14,076 bases of DNA from an uncultured Lachnospiraceae bacterium (GCA_947177885.1 CAMWWF010000034.1:1-14076), one strand, 5' to 3'; counted from the first letter of the stretch, positions 6,330 to 13,980 are shown. The notes: generated from the letters alone by a model not told the origin. Made by a program: numbers and translations.

Positions 6330-7385
6330 GTGAAAAGAAATACATTGGGAAAAAAGCGGATAGGTGCGGCGGCATGTGTCATACTGACTGTTACATTGAC
6401 CGCATGCGGTGAGAAGAATGAAGCGCTGCAAAATGCCATGGCGTCGGTGCAGGCGCTTGATTATGAGAGCGCTCTGACACAGTTTGATGAGGCGGAGAGC
6501 AGCGGCGCAAACATCAGGCTGGTAAACCGGGGAAGAGGGATTGCATATATGGGGCTGACCGATTATGAACAGGCGGTCACCTGCTTTCAGCAGGCTCTGT
6601 CCTCCGGCAGCGGACTGGTGGAAAATATTGATTTTGATCTGAATTATTATATGGCGGCAGCTTATGTGAAGAGCGGTATGTTCCGGGAGGCGGAGGACAG
6701 GTACAATGCCATTCTCGACCTGCGGGGTAATGAGAAAGAGGCCTATTTCCTGCGGGGAAATGTGCGTCTGAGCCTTTCTGATTTCGAGGGGGCGAAAGCG
6801 GATTTTGACAGGGTGATAGAGATGGATCCCAGGAATTATGAGCGTCTGATCAAAATCTATGAGGTACTGGAAAATTTCGGCTACAAGGAGACGGGGCAGG
6901 CGTATCTGCAGGCGGCGCTGGATTCCGGAGATAAGTCCATGGACACCTATATCACGGGAAGGATCTATTATTGTCTCGGAGAATATCAAAAGGCATATCT
7001 GGCTCTGGAAGAGGCGAAGGATAAAGGCGGTATTGACAGTTATCTCTATCTGGGACGCGCCTACGAAGCCACAGGCGATTACAATTATGCTTCCAATGTT
7101 TATAACAGCTATCTGGCAAAGTATGACGGCAACGCGGAGATCTATAATCAGCTGGGCCTGTGCGAGCTGAAAAAGGGAGAGTACCAGAATGCCCTCGACG
7201 CGTTTCAGGCAGGCATGCAGCTGGAGGATAATCCGATACTGCAATCCCTCGCCTTTAACGAGATCGTGGCATATGAATATCTGGGGCAGTATGAGCAGGC
7301 GTATGCGCTTTTGACGAATTATATGAAAAATTATCCCGATGATGAACAGGCAAGGAGGGAACTGGAATTTCTGTCTACCCGGTGA
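6330..7385 (+). CDS. tetratricopeptide-repeat lipoprotein
   Basis: A 351-residue predicted lipoprotein. A basic, hydrophobic signal peptide ends in the lipobox LTAC with Cys 26. The mature protein is a string of about nine to ten TPR-like helical pairs, recognisable by repeating patterns such as ALDYESALTQFDEA, GLTDYEQAVTCFQQAL, GMFREAEDRYNAIL, SDFEGAKADFDRVIEMDP, GDYNYASNVYNSYL, KKGEYQNALDAFQAGM and GQYEQAYALLTNYM. It is probably held on the outer face of the cytoplasmic membrane and acts as a protein-protein scaffold; the partner is unknown. The start is GTG with AGGAAGG about 11 bases upstream; the nearby ATG at 6320 is out of frame and soon stops. Its coding start is only 41 bases after the T-run of the candidate RNA, so it may depend on readthrough or on an unseen promoter. 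The next gene has its own promoter. Confidence 0.82.
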   Translation: MKRNTLGKKRIGAAACVILTVTLTACGEKNEALQNAMASVQALDYESALTQFDEAESSGANIRLVNRGRGIAYMGLTDYEQAVTCFQQALSSGSGLVENIDFDLNYYMAAAYVKSGMFREAEDRYNAILDLRGNEKEAYFLRGNVRLSLSDFEGAKADFDRVIEMDPRNYERLIKIYEVLENFGYKETGQAYLQAALDSGDKSMDTYITGRIYYCLGEYQKAYLALEEAKDKGGIDSYLYLGRAYEATGDYNYASNVYNSYLAKYDGNAEIYNQLGLCELKKGEYQNALDAFQAGMQLEDNPILQSLAFNEIVAYEYLGQYEQAYALLTNYMKNYPDDEQARRELEFLSTR

Positions 7386-7400
7386 CACTATATCTTGTAT
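7385..7400 (+). promoter_or_regulatory. NrdR-box-like site
   Basis: ACACTATATCTTGTAT matches the NrdR operator consensus (acaCwAtATaTwGtgt) at 14 of 16 positions by eye. It sits just upstream of the -35 of the promoter feeding the nrdD remnant, where the ATP-cone repressor NrdR normally acts on ribonucleotide reductase genes. NrdR boxes usually come in pairs; I found no good second copy at the expected spacing. The perfect palindrome ATGTATACAT (7399-7408) adjoins it. Confidence 0.5.
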
Positions 7401-7407
7401 GTATACA

Positions 7408-7436
7408 TTGACTTTCACCCTAAGGGATGATAGATT
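7408..7436 (+). promoter_or_regulatory. promoter of the nrdD remnant
   Basis: TTGACT (7408-7413), 17 bases, TAGATT (7431-7436) with an extended TG at 7428-7429. A ribosome binding site GGGAG (7462-7466) and the ATG at 7477 follow, so expression signals look intact even though the gene is broken. Confidence 0.65.
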
Positions 7437-7476
7437 TATACTAATGCACTTTATCATAACAGGGAGATCCTAATTC

Positions 7477-8407
7477 ATGCAGGTGATCAAAAGGGATGGG
7501 GAAAAGGCGGAGTTTACGCTGACCAAGATCAATGATGTGATCATGAAGGCATTCACCGCCACTCAGAAAAGCTATACCAATGATATCATCGATCTGCTGG
7601 CTTTTAAATATAAGGATTGTAAGAGGGAAATGGACATGGTCAACAAGGCGTTTATTGAGACCATGATCGAGGGCGACTCCAATGGAAGAGGGTTCCAGTA
7701 TCCCATTCCCACTTATTCCATTACAAGGGATTTCGACTGGTCTGACACGGAAAATAACCGGTTGCTGTTCGAGATGACCTCAAAGTACGGCACCCCTTAT
7801 TTTTCAAATTATATCCATTCTGACATGGAACCCTCAGATGTCCGCAGTATGTGCTGCCGTCTGAGGCTGGCTCTGAGGGAACTGAGAAAGAAGACGGGCG
7901 GATTTTTCGGTTCCGGGGAGAGCACCGGAAGCGTGGGAGTGGTCACCGTCAACCTGCCCCCACTGTGGTGCAGGGACGGAAGTGTACAGTCGTATTACAG
8001 GCTACTATCGCCCGGTTCAGAACTGGAATGACGGCAAATTACAGGAGTATGCGAACCGCACGGAGTATGATGCGGAGAGATCCGTGCTGAAGCGTCCGAC
8101 CCGAAGTGTCGTGATCCTTTCCCATTACGGGGAGGATGTGGAAGTCAGTGTGGAGGAGCCGAGGAATATCAGGTATCTCTTTACCACCGGAACCTGTCCC
8201 AACTGTAAGATTGCAAAAGAGCTTTTGCGGGATGTAAATTATGTGTGTGTGGACGCGGAGGAAAATATGGAGCTGGCAGTGCGATACCATGTTATGCAGG
8301 CGCCCACGCTGGTAGTGGTGGATGGGGAGAGACATGAAAAATATGTCAATGTCTCCAACATCAAAAAGTATGTTGACCGGGTACGGCTTTTTGACCGCAC
8401 GGTCTGA
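7477..8407 (+). pseudogene. nrdD: anaerobic ribonucleoside-triphosphate reductase, two internal deletions and a frameshift
   Basis: Three blocks of a class III ribonucleotide reductase are joined. Block A (7477-about 7602) is the start of the N-terminal ATP-cone (MQVIKRDGEKAEFTLTKIND). Block B (about 7603-7955) is a middle part with FKYKDCKREMDMVNKAF, IEGDSNGRGFQYPIPTYSIT, SDMEPSDVRSMCCRLRL and GGFFGSGESTGSVGVVT; its CCR segment probably holds the thiyl-radical cysteine. Block C (about 7955-8407, frame shifted) has the zinc-type CPHCG, the glycyl-radical segment YSRITGYYRPVQNWNDGK and a redoxin domain with CPNCKIAKELL and the APTLVVVDG loop. Family members have about 700 residues before any redoxin tail; here only about 310 remain. 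The A/B junction keeps frame; the B/C junction, near CTGCCC at 7954-7959, does not, so frame A stops at 8031 after nonsense residues. Most of the ten-stranded barrel is gone, so reductase activity is not expected. No nrdG follows. A collapsed assembly is an alternative. Confidence 0.8.
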
Positions 8408-8503
8408 AGCTCACAGGGAAGAAGATGAGTGGGATGCGGTTTGCGCGGAAGCGTCGCAGACCGTTGAAGAACAGTAATGGAACGCTTCGGAACGGAGGAG
8501 AAT

Positions 8504-9439
8504 ATGATCAACAGACTGATAGCCAATATTAAGAGGACCAATGCCCCCATCGTGGTGGGACTGGATCCCATGATGCAGTTCGTGCCTGAGTACATCAAGG
8601 CGGCGAATTTCGCGGAGTACGGTGAGACCCTGGAGGGAGCTGCGGAGGCGGTATGGCAGTATAATAAGGGGATCATAGACGCGGTCTGCGACCTGATCCC
8701 GGCAGTAAAGCCCCAGATCGCCATGTATGAGCAGTTTGGGATCCCCGGTTTAGTGGTATTTAAGAGGACGGTGGATTATTGTAAGGAGAAAGGGCTGATA
8801 GTGATCGGTGATGTCAAGAGGGGGGATATCGGTTCCACCGCCGAGGCTTACGCAGCGGGACATTTGGGAAAGGTTCAGGTGGGAAGCAGGTCATATTACA
8901 GCTTTGACGAAGATTTTATCACTGTGAATCCTTACCTTGGCTCGGACGGTGTGAAGCCTTTTATGAAGGTATGTGCGGAGGAGAAGAAGGGAATCTTTGT
9001 GCTGGTCAAAACATCAAATCCCAGCAGCGGAGAATTTCAGGACAGGCTCATCGACGGAAAGCCGCTCTATGAGCATGTGGGCGGGCAGGTGGCAGCGTGG
9101 AGCGCGGACTGTATGCCCGAAGAGGGCGATTACAGCTATGTGGGAGCTGTCATAGGCGCTACTTATCCCGAACAGGGCCGGATCATGAGAAAGGTCATGC
9201 CCGGGAGCTTTATCCTTGTGCCCGGCTATGGCGCGCAGGGAGGCAAGGGCGAGGATCTGGTACATTTCTTCAATGAGGACGGTCTGGGCGCTATTGTGAA
9301 CTCTTCCAGAGGCATCATTGCGGCATACCGGCAGGAGCAGTACGCGCAGTACGGGGAGCAGAATTATGCGGATGCTTCCAGGGCGGCGGTGATCGCCATG
9401 AAGGAGGATATTGCTTCGGCGCTGGAGCGTCGGGGGTAG
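8504..9439 (+). CDS. pyrF: orotidine 5'-phosphate decarboxylase
   Basis: A 311-residue enzyme of the longer OMP decarboxylase subfamily. It converts orotidine 5'-phosphate to UMP, the last step of de novo pyrimidine synthesis, in the cytoplasm. Key features are PIVVGLDP near the N-terminus (D21), AVKPQIAMYEQFG (K69), the catalytic GDVKRGDIGST (D103, K105, D108), VNPYLGSDGVKPF and a C-terminal phosphate-binding part with VPGYGAQGG and IVNSSRGII. The start at 8504 has GGAGGAG 3 bases upstream and matches the family N-terminus; an in-frame ATG at 8477 lacks a good site. Other pyr genes are not nearby. It follows the nrdD remnant by 96 bases and precedes thrH by 78. Confidence 0.94.
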   Translation: MINRLIANIKRTNAPIVVGLDPMMQFVPEYIKAANFAEYGETLEGAAEAVWQYNKGIIDAVCDLIPAVKPQIAMYEQFGIPGLVVFKRTVDYCKEKGLIVIGDVKRGDIGSTAEAYAAGHLGKVQVGSRSYYSFDEDFITVNPYLGSDGVKPFMKVCAEEKKGIFVLVKTSNPSSGEFQDRLIDGKPLYEHVGGQVAAWSADCMPEEGDYSYVGAVIGATYPEQGRIMRKVMPGSFILVPGYGAQGGKGEDLVHFFNEDGLGAIVNSSRGIIAAYRQEQYAQYGEQNYADASRAAVIAMKEDIASALERRG

Positions 9440-9517
9440 TCTCATAAGGCGAACGCCGGCAAATGGCGTGTGAAAACGGTCAGAGAAAAGGAAAACAGGA
9501 AAGGAATATCGAAAAGA

Positions 9518-10120
9518 ATGAATATTGTATGTTTGGATCTGGAAGGCGTATTGGTGCCTGAGATATGGATTGCATTTGCGGAGGCCAGCGGTATCCCGGA
9601 ATTGAAGCGGACTACCCGCGACGAGCCTGATTATGATAAACTGATGAAATGGCGCATCGGCATTTTAAAGGAGCATGGGCTGGGATTGAAGGAGATCCAG
9701 GATACTATCGCGAAGATCGATCCCATCCCCGGAGCGAAGGAATTTCTGGATGAGCTGCGGTCTATGACGCAGGTGATCATTATCAGCGACACATTCACCC
9801 AGTTCGCCACCCCTTTGATGAAAAAGCTGGGCTGGCCCACTATTTTCTGTAATTCCCTGGAGGTGGCGGATGACGGAGAGATCACGGGCTTTAAGATGCG
9901 CATAGAGAATTCCAAACTGACTACCGTGAAGGCGCTGCAGTCCATCGGTTATGAGACCATTGCCAGCGGCGACAGCTACAATGACCTTGGCATGATAAAA
10001 GCCGGTAAGGCAGGATTCCTGTTCAAGAGTACCGACAAGATCAAGGCGGACAATCCGGAACTGCCCGCTTACGAGACTTATGACGAATTGATGGCGGCGA
10101 TCAGGGAAGTATTGTCATGA
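9518..10120 (+). CDS. thrH: ThrH-type HAD phosphatase (phosphoserine phosphatase / homoserine phosphotransferase)
   Basis: A 200-residue HAD-superfamily enzyme closely resembling ThrH, which removes phosphate from phosphoserine and can pass it to homoserine. Motif I is CLDLEGVLVPEIW (D7, E9), the DLEG form typical of ThrH rather than the usual DxD; motif II is IISDTF (S90, D91); motif IV is SGDSYND (G151-D156). The cap region includes TTRDEPDYDKLMKWRI, also ThrH-like. The family N-terminus MNIVCLDLEG fixes the start at 9518; a GTG at 9470 in the same frame would add 16 basic residues with no family match. AAAGGA lies about 12 bases upstream. It lies 78 bases after pyrF and may share its transcript. 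Whether it makes serine or phosphohomoserine in this organism cannot be told from sequence. Confidence 0.88.
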   Translation: MNIVCLDLEGVLVPEIWIAFAEASGIPELKRTTRDEPDYDKLMKWRIGILKEHGLGLKEIQDTIAKIDPIPGAKEFLDELRSMTQVIIISDTFTQFATPLMKKLGWPTIFCNSLEVADDGEITGFKMRIENSKLTTVKALQSIGYETIASGDSYNDLGMIKAGKAGFLFKSTDKIKADNPELPAYETYDELMAAIREVLS

Positions 10121-10185
10121 CTGTCCTGTGATCATGGTATGAGCGAACCGGGTCTCTGCCCCGCAACATGCGGCGGTCAAAAAGG

Positions 10186-10219
10186 TGGTACAATCTGCAT
10201 AAAAAGGAAAAGTCTGCAT
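10186..10219 (+). promoter_or_regulatory. extended -10 and direct repeat upstream of superoxide dismutase
   Basis: TG-G-TACAAT (10186-10194) is an extended -10 about 77 bases before the ATG, with no clear -35. TCTGCATA occurs twice, at 10194-10201 and 10212-10219 (18 bases apart), once right after a TACAAT and once right before another. The repeats could be an operator for a redox or metal regulator, which I cannot identify. Confidence 0.4.
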
Positions 10220-10270
10220 ACAATATCCTCGACATGTAAACTTTTCTTTTTTATTGGGAGAAATCAGATT

Positions 10271-10903
10271 ATGAAAGAAGAAACATACCCTTTTGTAGCA
10301 AAACCTCTGCCCTATGAATATGATGCGCTGGTTCCCGTGCTGGATCAGGAGACATTGCATTTCCACCATGATAAGCATTATAAGACTTATGTGGACAATC
10401 TCAATGCGGCGCTGTCGGATTATCCGGAGCTGCAGAAGCTGGGCTTATCGGATCTGCTGCGTCAGATCGACAGGCTGCCCGCAGCGATACAGACGGCGGT
10501 ACGCAATAACGGAGGCGGGGTTTACAATCATGAATTGTACTTTGATTCCATGAAAAGTCCTGTGGGACAGGAGCCTTCCGGCATGCTTCTGGAAGCCATT
10601 GAAAGGGATTTCGGTTCCCGACAGCAGTGGAAGGAGCAGATGAAACAGGCGGCTGTGGGAAAGTTCGGTTCCGGATGGGCCTGGCTTGTGACAGACAGTG
10701 ACGGAAAATTATCCATTGTGCAGACAGCGAATCAGGATGTGCCCGATCTGAACAAACTGATCCCCCTGTTCCTGATCGATGTGTGGGAACATGCCTATTA
10801 TTTACAGTATCAGAACAGAAGAGCCGATTACGTGGACGGTTGGTTTCAGCTGATCAACTGGCGCAAAGCGCAGAAGCGCTACGAGGAAGCGATCGGACAA
10901 TAG
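10271..10903 (+). CDS. sodA: superoxide dismutase (Fe/Mn family, Mn-type residues)
   Basis: A 210-residue Fe/Mn superoxide dismutase that turns superoxide into oxygen and hydrogen peroxide in the cytoplasm. The metal ligands are H32 (FHHDKH), H87 (VYNHELY), D170 and H174 (LIDVWEHAYYLQY). The residue four places before the second ligand is Gly (G83) and a Gln sits in TANQD (Q155); this Gly/Gln pattern is that of Mn-type enzymes, whereas Fe-type enzymes carry the Gln near the second ligand. The metal actually used may still differ. The ATG at 10271 is preceded by GGGAGA with 9 bases spacing; the frame runs open upstream to 10139, but that part does not resemble the family. It stands alone between an extended -10 and a large terminator, so it appears monocistronic. 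Its presence fits an anaerobe facing occasional oxygen. Confidence 0.92.
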   Translation: MKEETYPFVAKPLPYEYDALVPVLDQETLHFHHDKHYKTYVDNLNAALSDYPELQKLGLSDLLRQIDRLPAAIQTAVRNNGGGVYNHELYFDSMKSPVGQEPSGMLLEAIERDFGSRQQWKEQMKQAAVGKFGSGWAWLVTDSDGKLSIVQTANQDVPDLNKLIPLFLIDVWEHAYYLQYQNRRADYVDGWFQLINWRKAQKRYEEAIGQ

Positions 10904-10925
10904 AGTGAGGATGTTCGCGCCAAGA

Positions 10926-11029
10926 GGGGCTGTCGGAAAATGCAATTTGTCCGCAATATATTGTTGTTCGTATAAACGTTTCAAACAATATATGGAGTAT
11001 ATTGCATCATTTTCCGACAGCTCCTTTTT
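10926..11029 (+). terminator. large 99-nt inverted-repeat terminator-like element
   Basis: GGGGCTGTCGGAAAATG (10926-10942) pairs with CATTTTCCGACAGCTCC (11008-11024), 17 pairs including one G-U, followed by TTTTT (11025-11029). Inside are further nested repeats: ATATATTGTT (10956-10965) with AACAATATAT (10984-10993), and alternatively GCAATATA (10953-10960) with TATATTGC (10998-11005). The T-run makes it a plausible + strand terminator for sodA, 23 bases after its stop. It is far longer than a simple terminator and resembles a small palindromic mobile or repeat element. Confidence 0.7.
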
Positions 11030-11160
11030 AATGGAGCAGACAGCATCCTTTTGTGCCTGAGCCGGGACTTCAGCAGCCTGAACTTACAGCTTGACAAGAA
11101 CTCAAAAATGGCAGAAGATAAAGGTGATGAGCTCTCGGAATCCTGTCAGATAGTATCCGG
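11030..11160. other. non-coding stretch before queH, one isolated -35
   Basis: Part of the 335-base gap between sodA and queH. TTGACA at 11091-11096 is a perfect -35, but the best -10 candidates (AAGATA, GATAAA) are poor or badly spaced. I see no gene here. Confidence 0.35.
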
Positions 11161-11190
11161 TAACGGTTCAGTGACCTGTCTGAACCGTTA
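11161..11190 (+). repeat. perfect 11-bp hairpin in the queH leader
   Basis: TAACGGTTCAG (11161-11171) pairs perfectly with CTGAACCGTTA (11180-11190) across an 8-base loop. It ends 48 bases before the chosen queH ATG. No T-run follows, so it is not an ordinary terminator; it could be an operator or an RNA element. It lacks the features I know of preQ1 riboswitches. Confidence 0.6.
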
Positions 11191-11238
11191 TGTCTGGAGA
11201 TTCCTGTATAGATGTATAAAAGGAGGCGGATAAGAGGA

Positions 11239-11943
11239 ATGAAGGCGGTAAATTACCAGAAGGAACTGGATAAAATATTGGAGAAGCTGCAGGCGGACAG
11301 GCGGATGATGGATGAAACAGCCGGGAAGGCGGATCCGGAGACGGCCTCTCAGGGCACAGGGGAGGCGAAGAATCTGTTCCTCCACAGCTGTTGCGCACCC
11401 TGCAGCAGCTATGTATTGGAGTATCTGTGTTGTTACTTTTACATAACGGTTTTTTACTACAATCCGAATATTTCCGCTGCGGAGGAGTACCGCAAGAGGG
11501 TGGAGGAACAGAAACGCCTGATCCATACATATAATGCGGAGATGGAGGCGGGAACGCGCAGAGGTTATCCCATAGAGGTCGTGGAAGGAGACTATGAACC
11601 TCACAGATTTTATGAGGCGGCAAGAGGATATGAGGATTGTCCGGAAGGCGGAGAGAGATGTTTTCGCTGTTTTGACCTGCGGCTTCGGGAGACGGCAGGG
11701 CGGGCCAGGGAAGCCGGAGCTGATTTCTTCTGTACCACCCTTACCATCAGCCCGTTGAAAGATGCCCGGAAACTGAATGAGATCGGTATGGCGCTGTCCG
11801 CAGAGTACGGGGTTCCCTGGCTGCCGTCTGACTTTAAGAAAAAGAATGGTTATCGGAGGTCCGTTGAATTGTCTTCGGAGTACGGACTGTACCGGCAAAA
11901 TTACTGCGGCTGCGGTTACTCCTTGCGCGATGCGGGAATTTGA
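11239..11943 (+). CDS. queH: epoxyqueuosine reductase QueH
   Basis: A 234-residue enzyme of the QueH (DUF208) family, the B12-independent type that reduces epoxyqueuosine to queuosine in the wobble position of tRNAs with GUN anticodons. The conserved cysteines are all present: HSCCAPCSSYVLEYL (C51, C52, C55), the CFRCFDLRL pair (C141, C144) and NYCGCGYS (C223, C225), which bind an iron-sulfur cluster and a mononuclear metal. FYYNPNI and CTTLTISPLKD are typical too. An in-frame ATG at 11212 is possible, but 11239 sits 12 bases after GGAGG and gives the usual N-terminus with KELDKILEKL. About 20 residues of extra linker precede the first Cys motif. argS follows after 83 bases and has its own promoter-like site in the end of this gene. 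Confidence 0.92.
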   Translation: MKAVNYQKELDKILEKLQADRRMMDETAGKADPETASQGTGEAKNLFLHSCCAPCSSYVLEYLCCYFYITVFYYNPNISAAEEYRKRVEEQKRLIHTYNAEMEAGTRRGYPIEVVEGDYEPHRFYEAARGYEDCPEGGERCFRCFDLRLRETAGRAREAGADFFCTTLTISPLKDARKLNEIGMALSAEYGVPWLPSDFKKKNGYRRSVELSSEYGLYRQNYCGCGYSLRDAGI

Positions 11944-11951
11944 GGTATAGT
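11923..11951 (+). promoter_or_regulatory. probable argS promoter inside the queH 3' end
   Basis: TTGCGC (11923-11928), 17 bases, TATAGT (11946-11951). The start would lie near 11958, giving a leader of about 69 bases, too short for a T-box. Confidence 0.5.
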
Positions 11952-12026
11952 AATAAAATGTGAAGAACGGAGTATAGGGATTACGATAAGAGAATTTACA
12001 GGTCATAGAAAGGCATGGTAATCAGA

Positions 12027-13793
12027 ATGAAAAAATTACTGGATTTATTATCGGAAGAAATAGGGCAGGCCTTTGAGGCGGCAGGCTATGACGCGGCTCT
12101 TGGAAAGGTTACGGTATCAAATCGTCCGGATCTGTGTGAGTACCAGTGTAATGGAGCTATGGCGGGGGCAAAGCAGTATCACAAGGCGCCGGTCATGATC
12201 GCCGGTGAAGTGGCGGAGAAGCTGGCTGACAGCAAGGTGTTCAAAGAGGCGGCAGCAGTGGCGCCCGGCTTCCTGAACCTGAAGATTTCAGAAGGCTTTC
12301 TCCTGGAGTATGTAAAAGGAATGGTGTTGGCGGAAAAGTTTGGATTGGAGACCGCTGAAAAACCTGAGAAGATCATTATTGACTATGGCGGGGCAAATGT
12401 GGCGAAGCCCCTTCATGTGGGACATATCCGCTCTGCGGTTATCGGTGAGAGCGTGAAGAGGATCTGCCGCTATGTGGGAAATGAAGTGATCGGAGATGTG
12501 CATCTGGGCGACTGGGGATTGCAGATGGGACTGATCATCACCGGACTTCAGGAGCGAAATCCTGAGTCGGTGTACTTTGACGAAAACTATCAGGGAGAAT
12601 ATCCCACGGAAGCTCCCTTTACCATTTCGGAGCTGGAGGAAATTTATCCTTCCGCCAGCGCGAAGTCCAAGGAAGATCCTGCATACAAGGCCCGTGCCAT
12701 GGAGGCGACTTTCAAGCTGCAGAACGGAAACAGGGGGTATCGTGCCCTCTGGAGGCATATGATGGATGTATCCGTGGCGGATCTGAAGAAAAATTACGGC
12801 AGCCTGAATGTGGAGTTTGACCTTTGGAAGGGGGAGAGCGATGTTCATGAACTGATACCGGAGCTGGTCGCTTACATGAAGGATAACGGATATGCCTACA
12901 TCAGTGAGGGGGCCCTGGTGGTGGACGTAAAGGAAGATACGGATACGAAGGAGATACCGCCCTGCATGATACTGAAATCGGATGGAGCTTCTCTCTACAA
13001 TACAACGGATCTGGCCACTATTATGGAGCGTATGAGACTGTATCAGCCCGATAAGATCATTTATGTGGTGGACAAGCGGCAGGATCTGTATTTCGAGCAG
13101 GTGTTCCGCTGTGCCAGGAAGACGAAGCTGGTGACTCCAGAGACAGAATTGAAGTTTGTAGGTTTCGGCACCATGAACGGAAGTGACGGAAAGCCTTTCA
13201 AGACCAGGGACGGCGGTGTGATGCGTCTGGAGAATCTGATCCGCGACACAAAGGAAGAAATGTTTCGCAAAATTAAGGAAGGCCGTGAAATGTCGGATGA
13301 GGAAGCAGGAAAGGTGGCGGATGTTGTTGCGGTCGCGGCTTTAAAATATGGCGATCTGTCCAATCAGGCATCCAAGGACTATGTGTTTGACATCGACCGT
13401 TTTACCTCTTTTGAGGGAGATACGGGACCTTACATTCTCTATACCATTGTGCGTATCAAGTCTATCCTGAGTAAGTACAGGGAGCAGGGAGGCGATACGG
13501 AGAAGGCTGTGCTTCAGGAGGCAGGAAACGACTCGGAGAAGGCGCTGATGATGGAGCTGACCAAATTTAATGCGATGATGCAGAGCGCTGCGGAGGAGAT
13601 CGCGCCTCATAGGGTGTGTGCATATATTTATGATCTTGCAAATGCATTTAACCACTTTTATCATGAGACGAAGATTCTGGGCGAGGAAGATGAGACAAGG
13701 CGCGCCGGTCTCATCGCACTGCTCATGCTGACGCGCGATGTGCTGGAAACCTGCATAGATGTGCTGGGATTTGCCGCACCGGAGCGGATGTAG
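12027..13793 (+). CDS. argS: arginyl-tRNA synthetase
   Basis: A 588-residue class I aminoacyl-tRNA synthetase that charges tRNA-Arg. It has the N-terminal Add1 domain (NRPDLCEYQCNGAMAGAK), the HIGH-type signature as HVGH (residues 130-133, in NVAKPLHVGHIRS), HLGDWGLQMGL shortly after, the YNTTDLAT segment, and a KMSKS equivalent in the degenerate form usual for ArgS (GKPFKTRDGG). The C-terminal DALR anticodon-binding domain begins around DTGPYILYTIVRIKSI and ends with LGFAAPERM. Length is normal. Two starts are possible: ATG 12015 has AAAGG only one base away, ATG 12027 has it 13 bases away; the family begins MKKLLDL, favouring 12027. A promoter-like site lies in the end of queH. No T-box is seen, and no clear terminator follows before the tRNA promoter. 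Confidence 0.96.
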   Translation: MKKLLDLLSEEIGQAFEAAGYDAALGKVTVSNRPDLCEYQCNGAMAGAKQYHKAPVMIAGEVAEKLADSKVFKEAAAVAPGFLNLKISEGFLLEYVKGMVLAEKFGLETAEKPEKIIIDYGGANVAKPLHVGHIRSAVIGESVKRICRYVGNEVIGDVHLGDWGLQMGLIITGLQERNPESVYFDENYQGEYPTEAPFTISELEEIYPSASAKSKEDPAYKARAMEATFKLQNGNRGYRALWRHMMDVSVADLKKNYGSLNVEFDLWKGESDVHELIPELVAYMKDNGYAYISEGALVVDVKEDTDTKEIPPCMILKSDGASLYNTTDLATIMERMRLYQPDKIIYVVDKRQDLYFEQVFRCARKTKLVTPETELKFVGFGTMNGSDGKPFKTRDGGVMRLENLIRDTKEEMFRKIKEGREMSDEEAGKVADVVAVAALKYGDLSNQASKDYVFDIDRFTSFEGDTGPYILYTIVRIKSILSKYREQGGDTEKAVLQEAGNDSEKALMMELTKFNAMMQSAAEEIAPHRVCAYIYDLANAFNHFYHETKILGEEDETRRAGLIALLMLTRDVLETCIDVLGFAAPERM

Positions 13794-13951
13794 GATTTAC
13801 ATGAGAGCAGTGCTGCCGTTTTGCTTTAACGCGGTTCCGGGATCTGTTGTCATGAAGTGAAAGAGTATTGCAAAATGGTGTGAAGATACATTTTTGACTT
13901 TGTCAGGGAGACTGTCCGGACTGTTACAGGGAAATATTCTCAAAAAAACAG

Positions 13952-13980
13952 TTGACAAATGTACTTGTCCATAGTATACT
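13952..13980 (+). promoter_or_regulatory. consensus promoter of the tRNA-Val gene
   Basis: A perfect TTGACA (13952-13957), 17 bases, then TATACT (13975-13980). The spacer holds the dyad GACAA/TTGTC (13954-13969), and ACTTGT (13963-13968) with ACAAGT (13983-13988) flank the -10. CGGTTG (13989-13994) and CAACCG (14011-14016) can form a stem in the leader. The tRNA begins about 37 bases after the expected transcription start. Confidence 0.85.

Noticed and set aside
6094..6333. 79-codon frame whose TGA overlaps the GTG start of the TPR lipoprotein
   Set aside because: The overlap would fit translational coupling, but the frame begins at the predicted transcription start with no ribosome binding site, and the region is better explained by RNA structure.
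6327..7457. 376-codon open frame on the - strand opposite the TPR lipoprotein
   Set aside because: It is a shadow of the TPR gene, which has a signal peptide, lipobox and clear repeats; the antisense product resembles no family I know.
11161..11190. Hairpin before queH as a preQ1 riboswitch or terminator
   Set aside because: It lacks the preQ1 aptamer features I know, and no T-run follows the stem.
11958..12026. T-box leader upstream of argS
   Set aside because: The leader is only about 70 bases and lacks the conserved T-box sequence and specifier stem.
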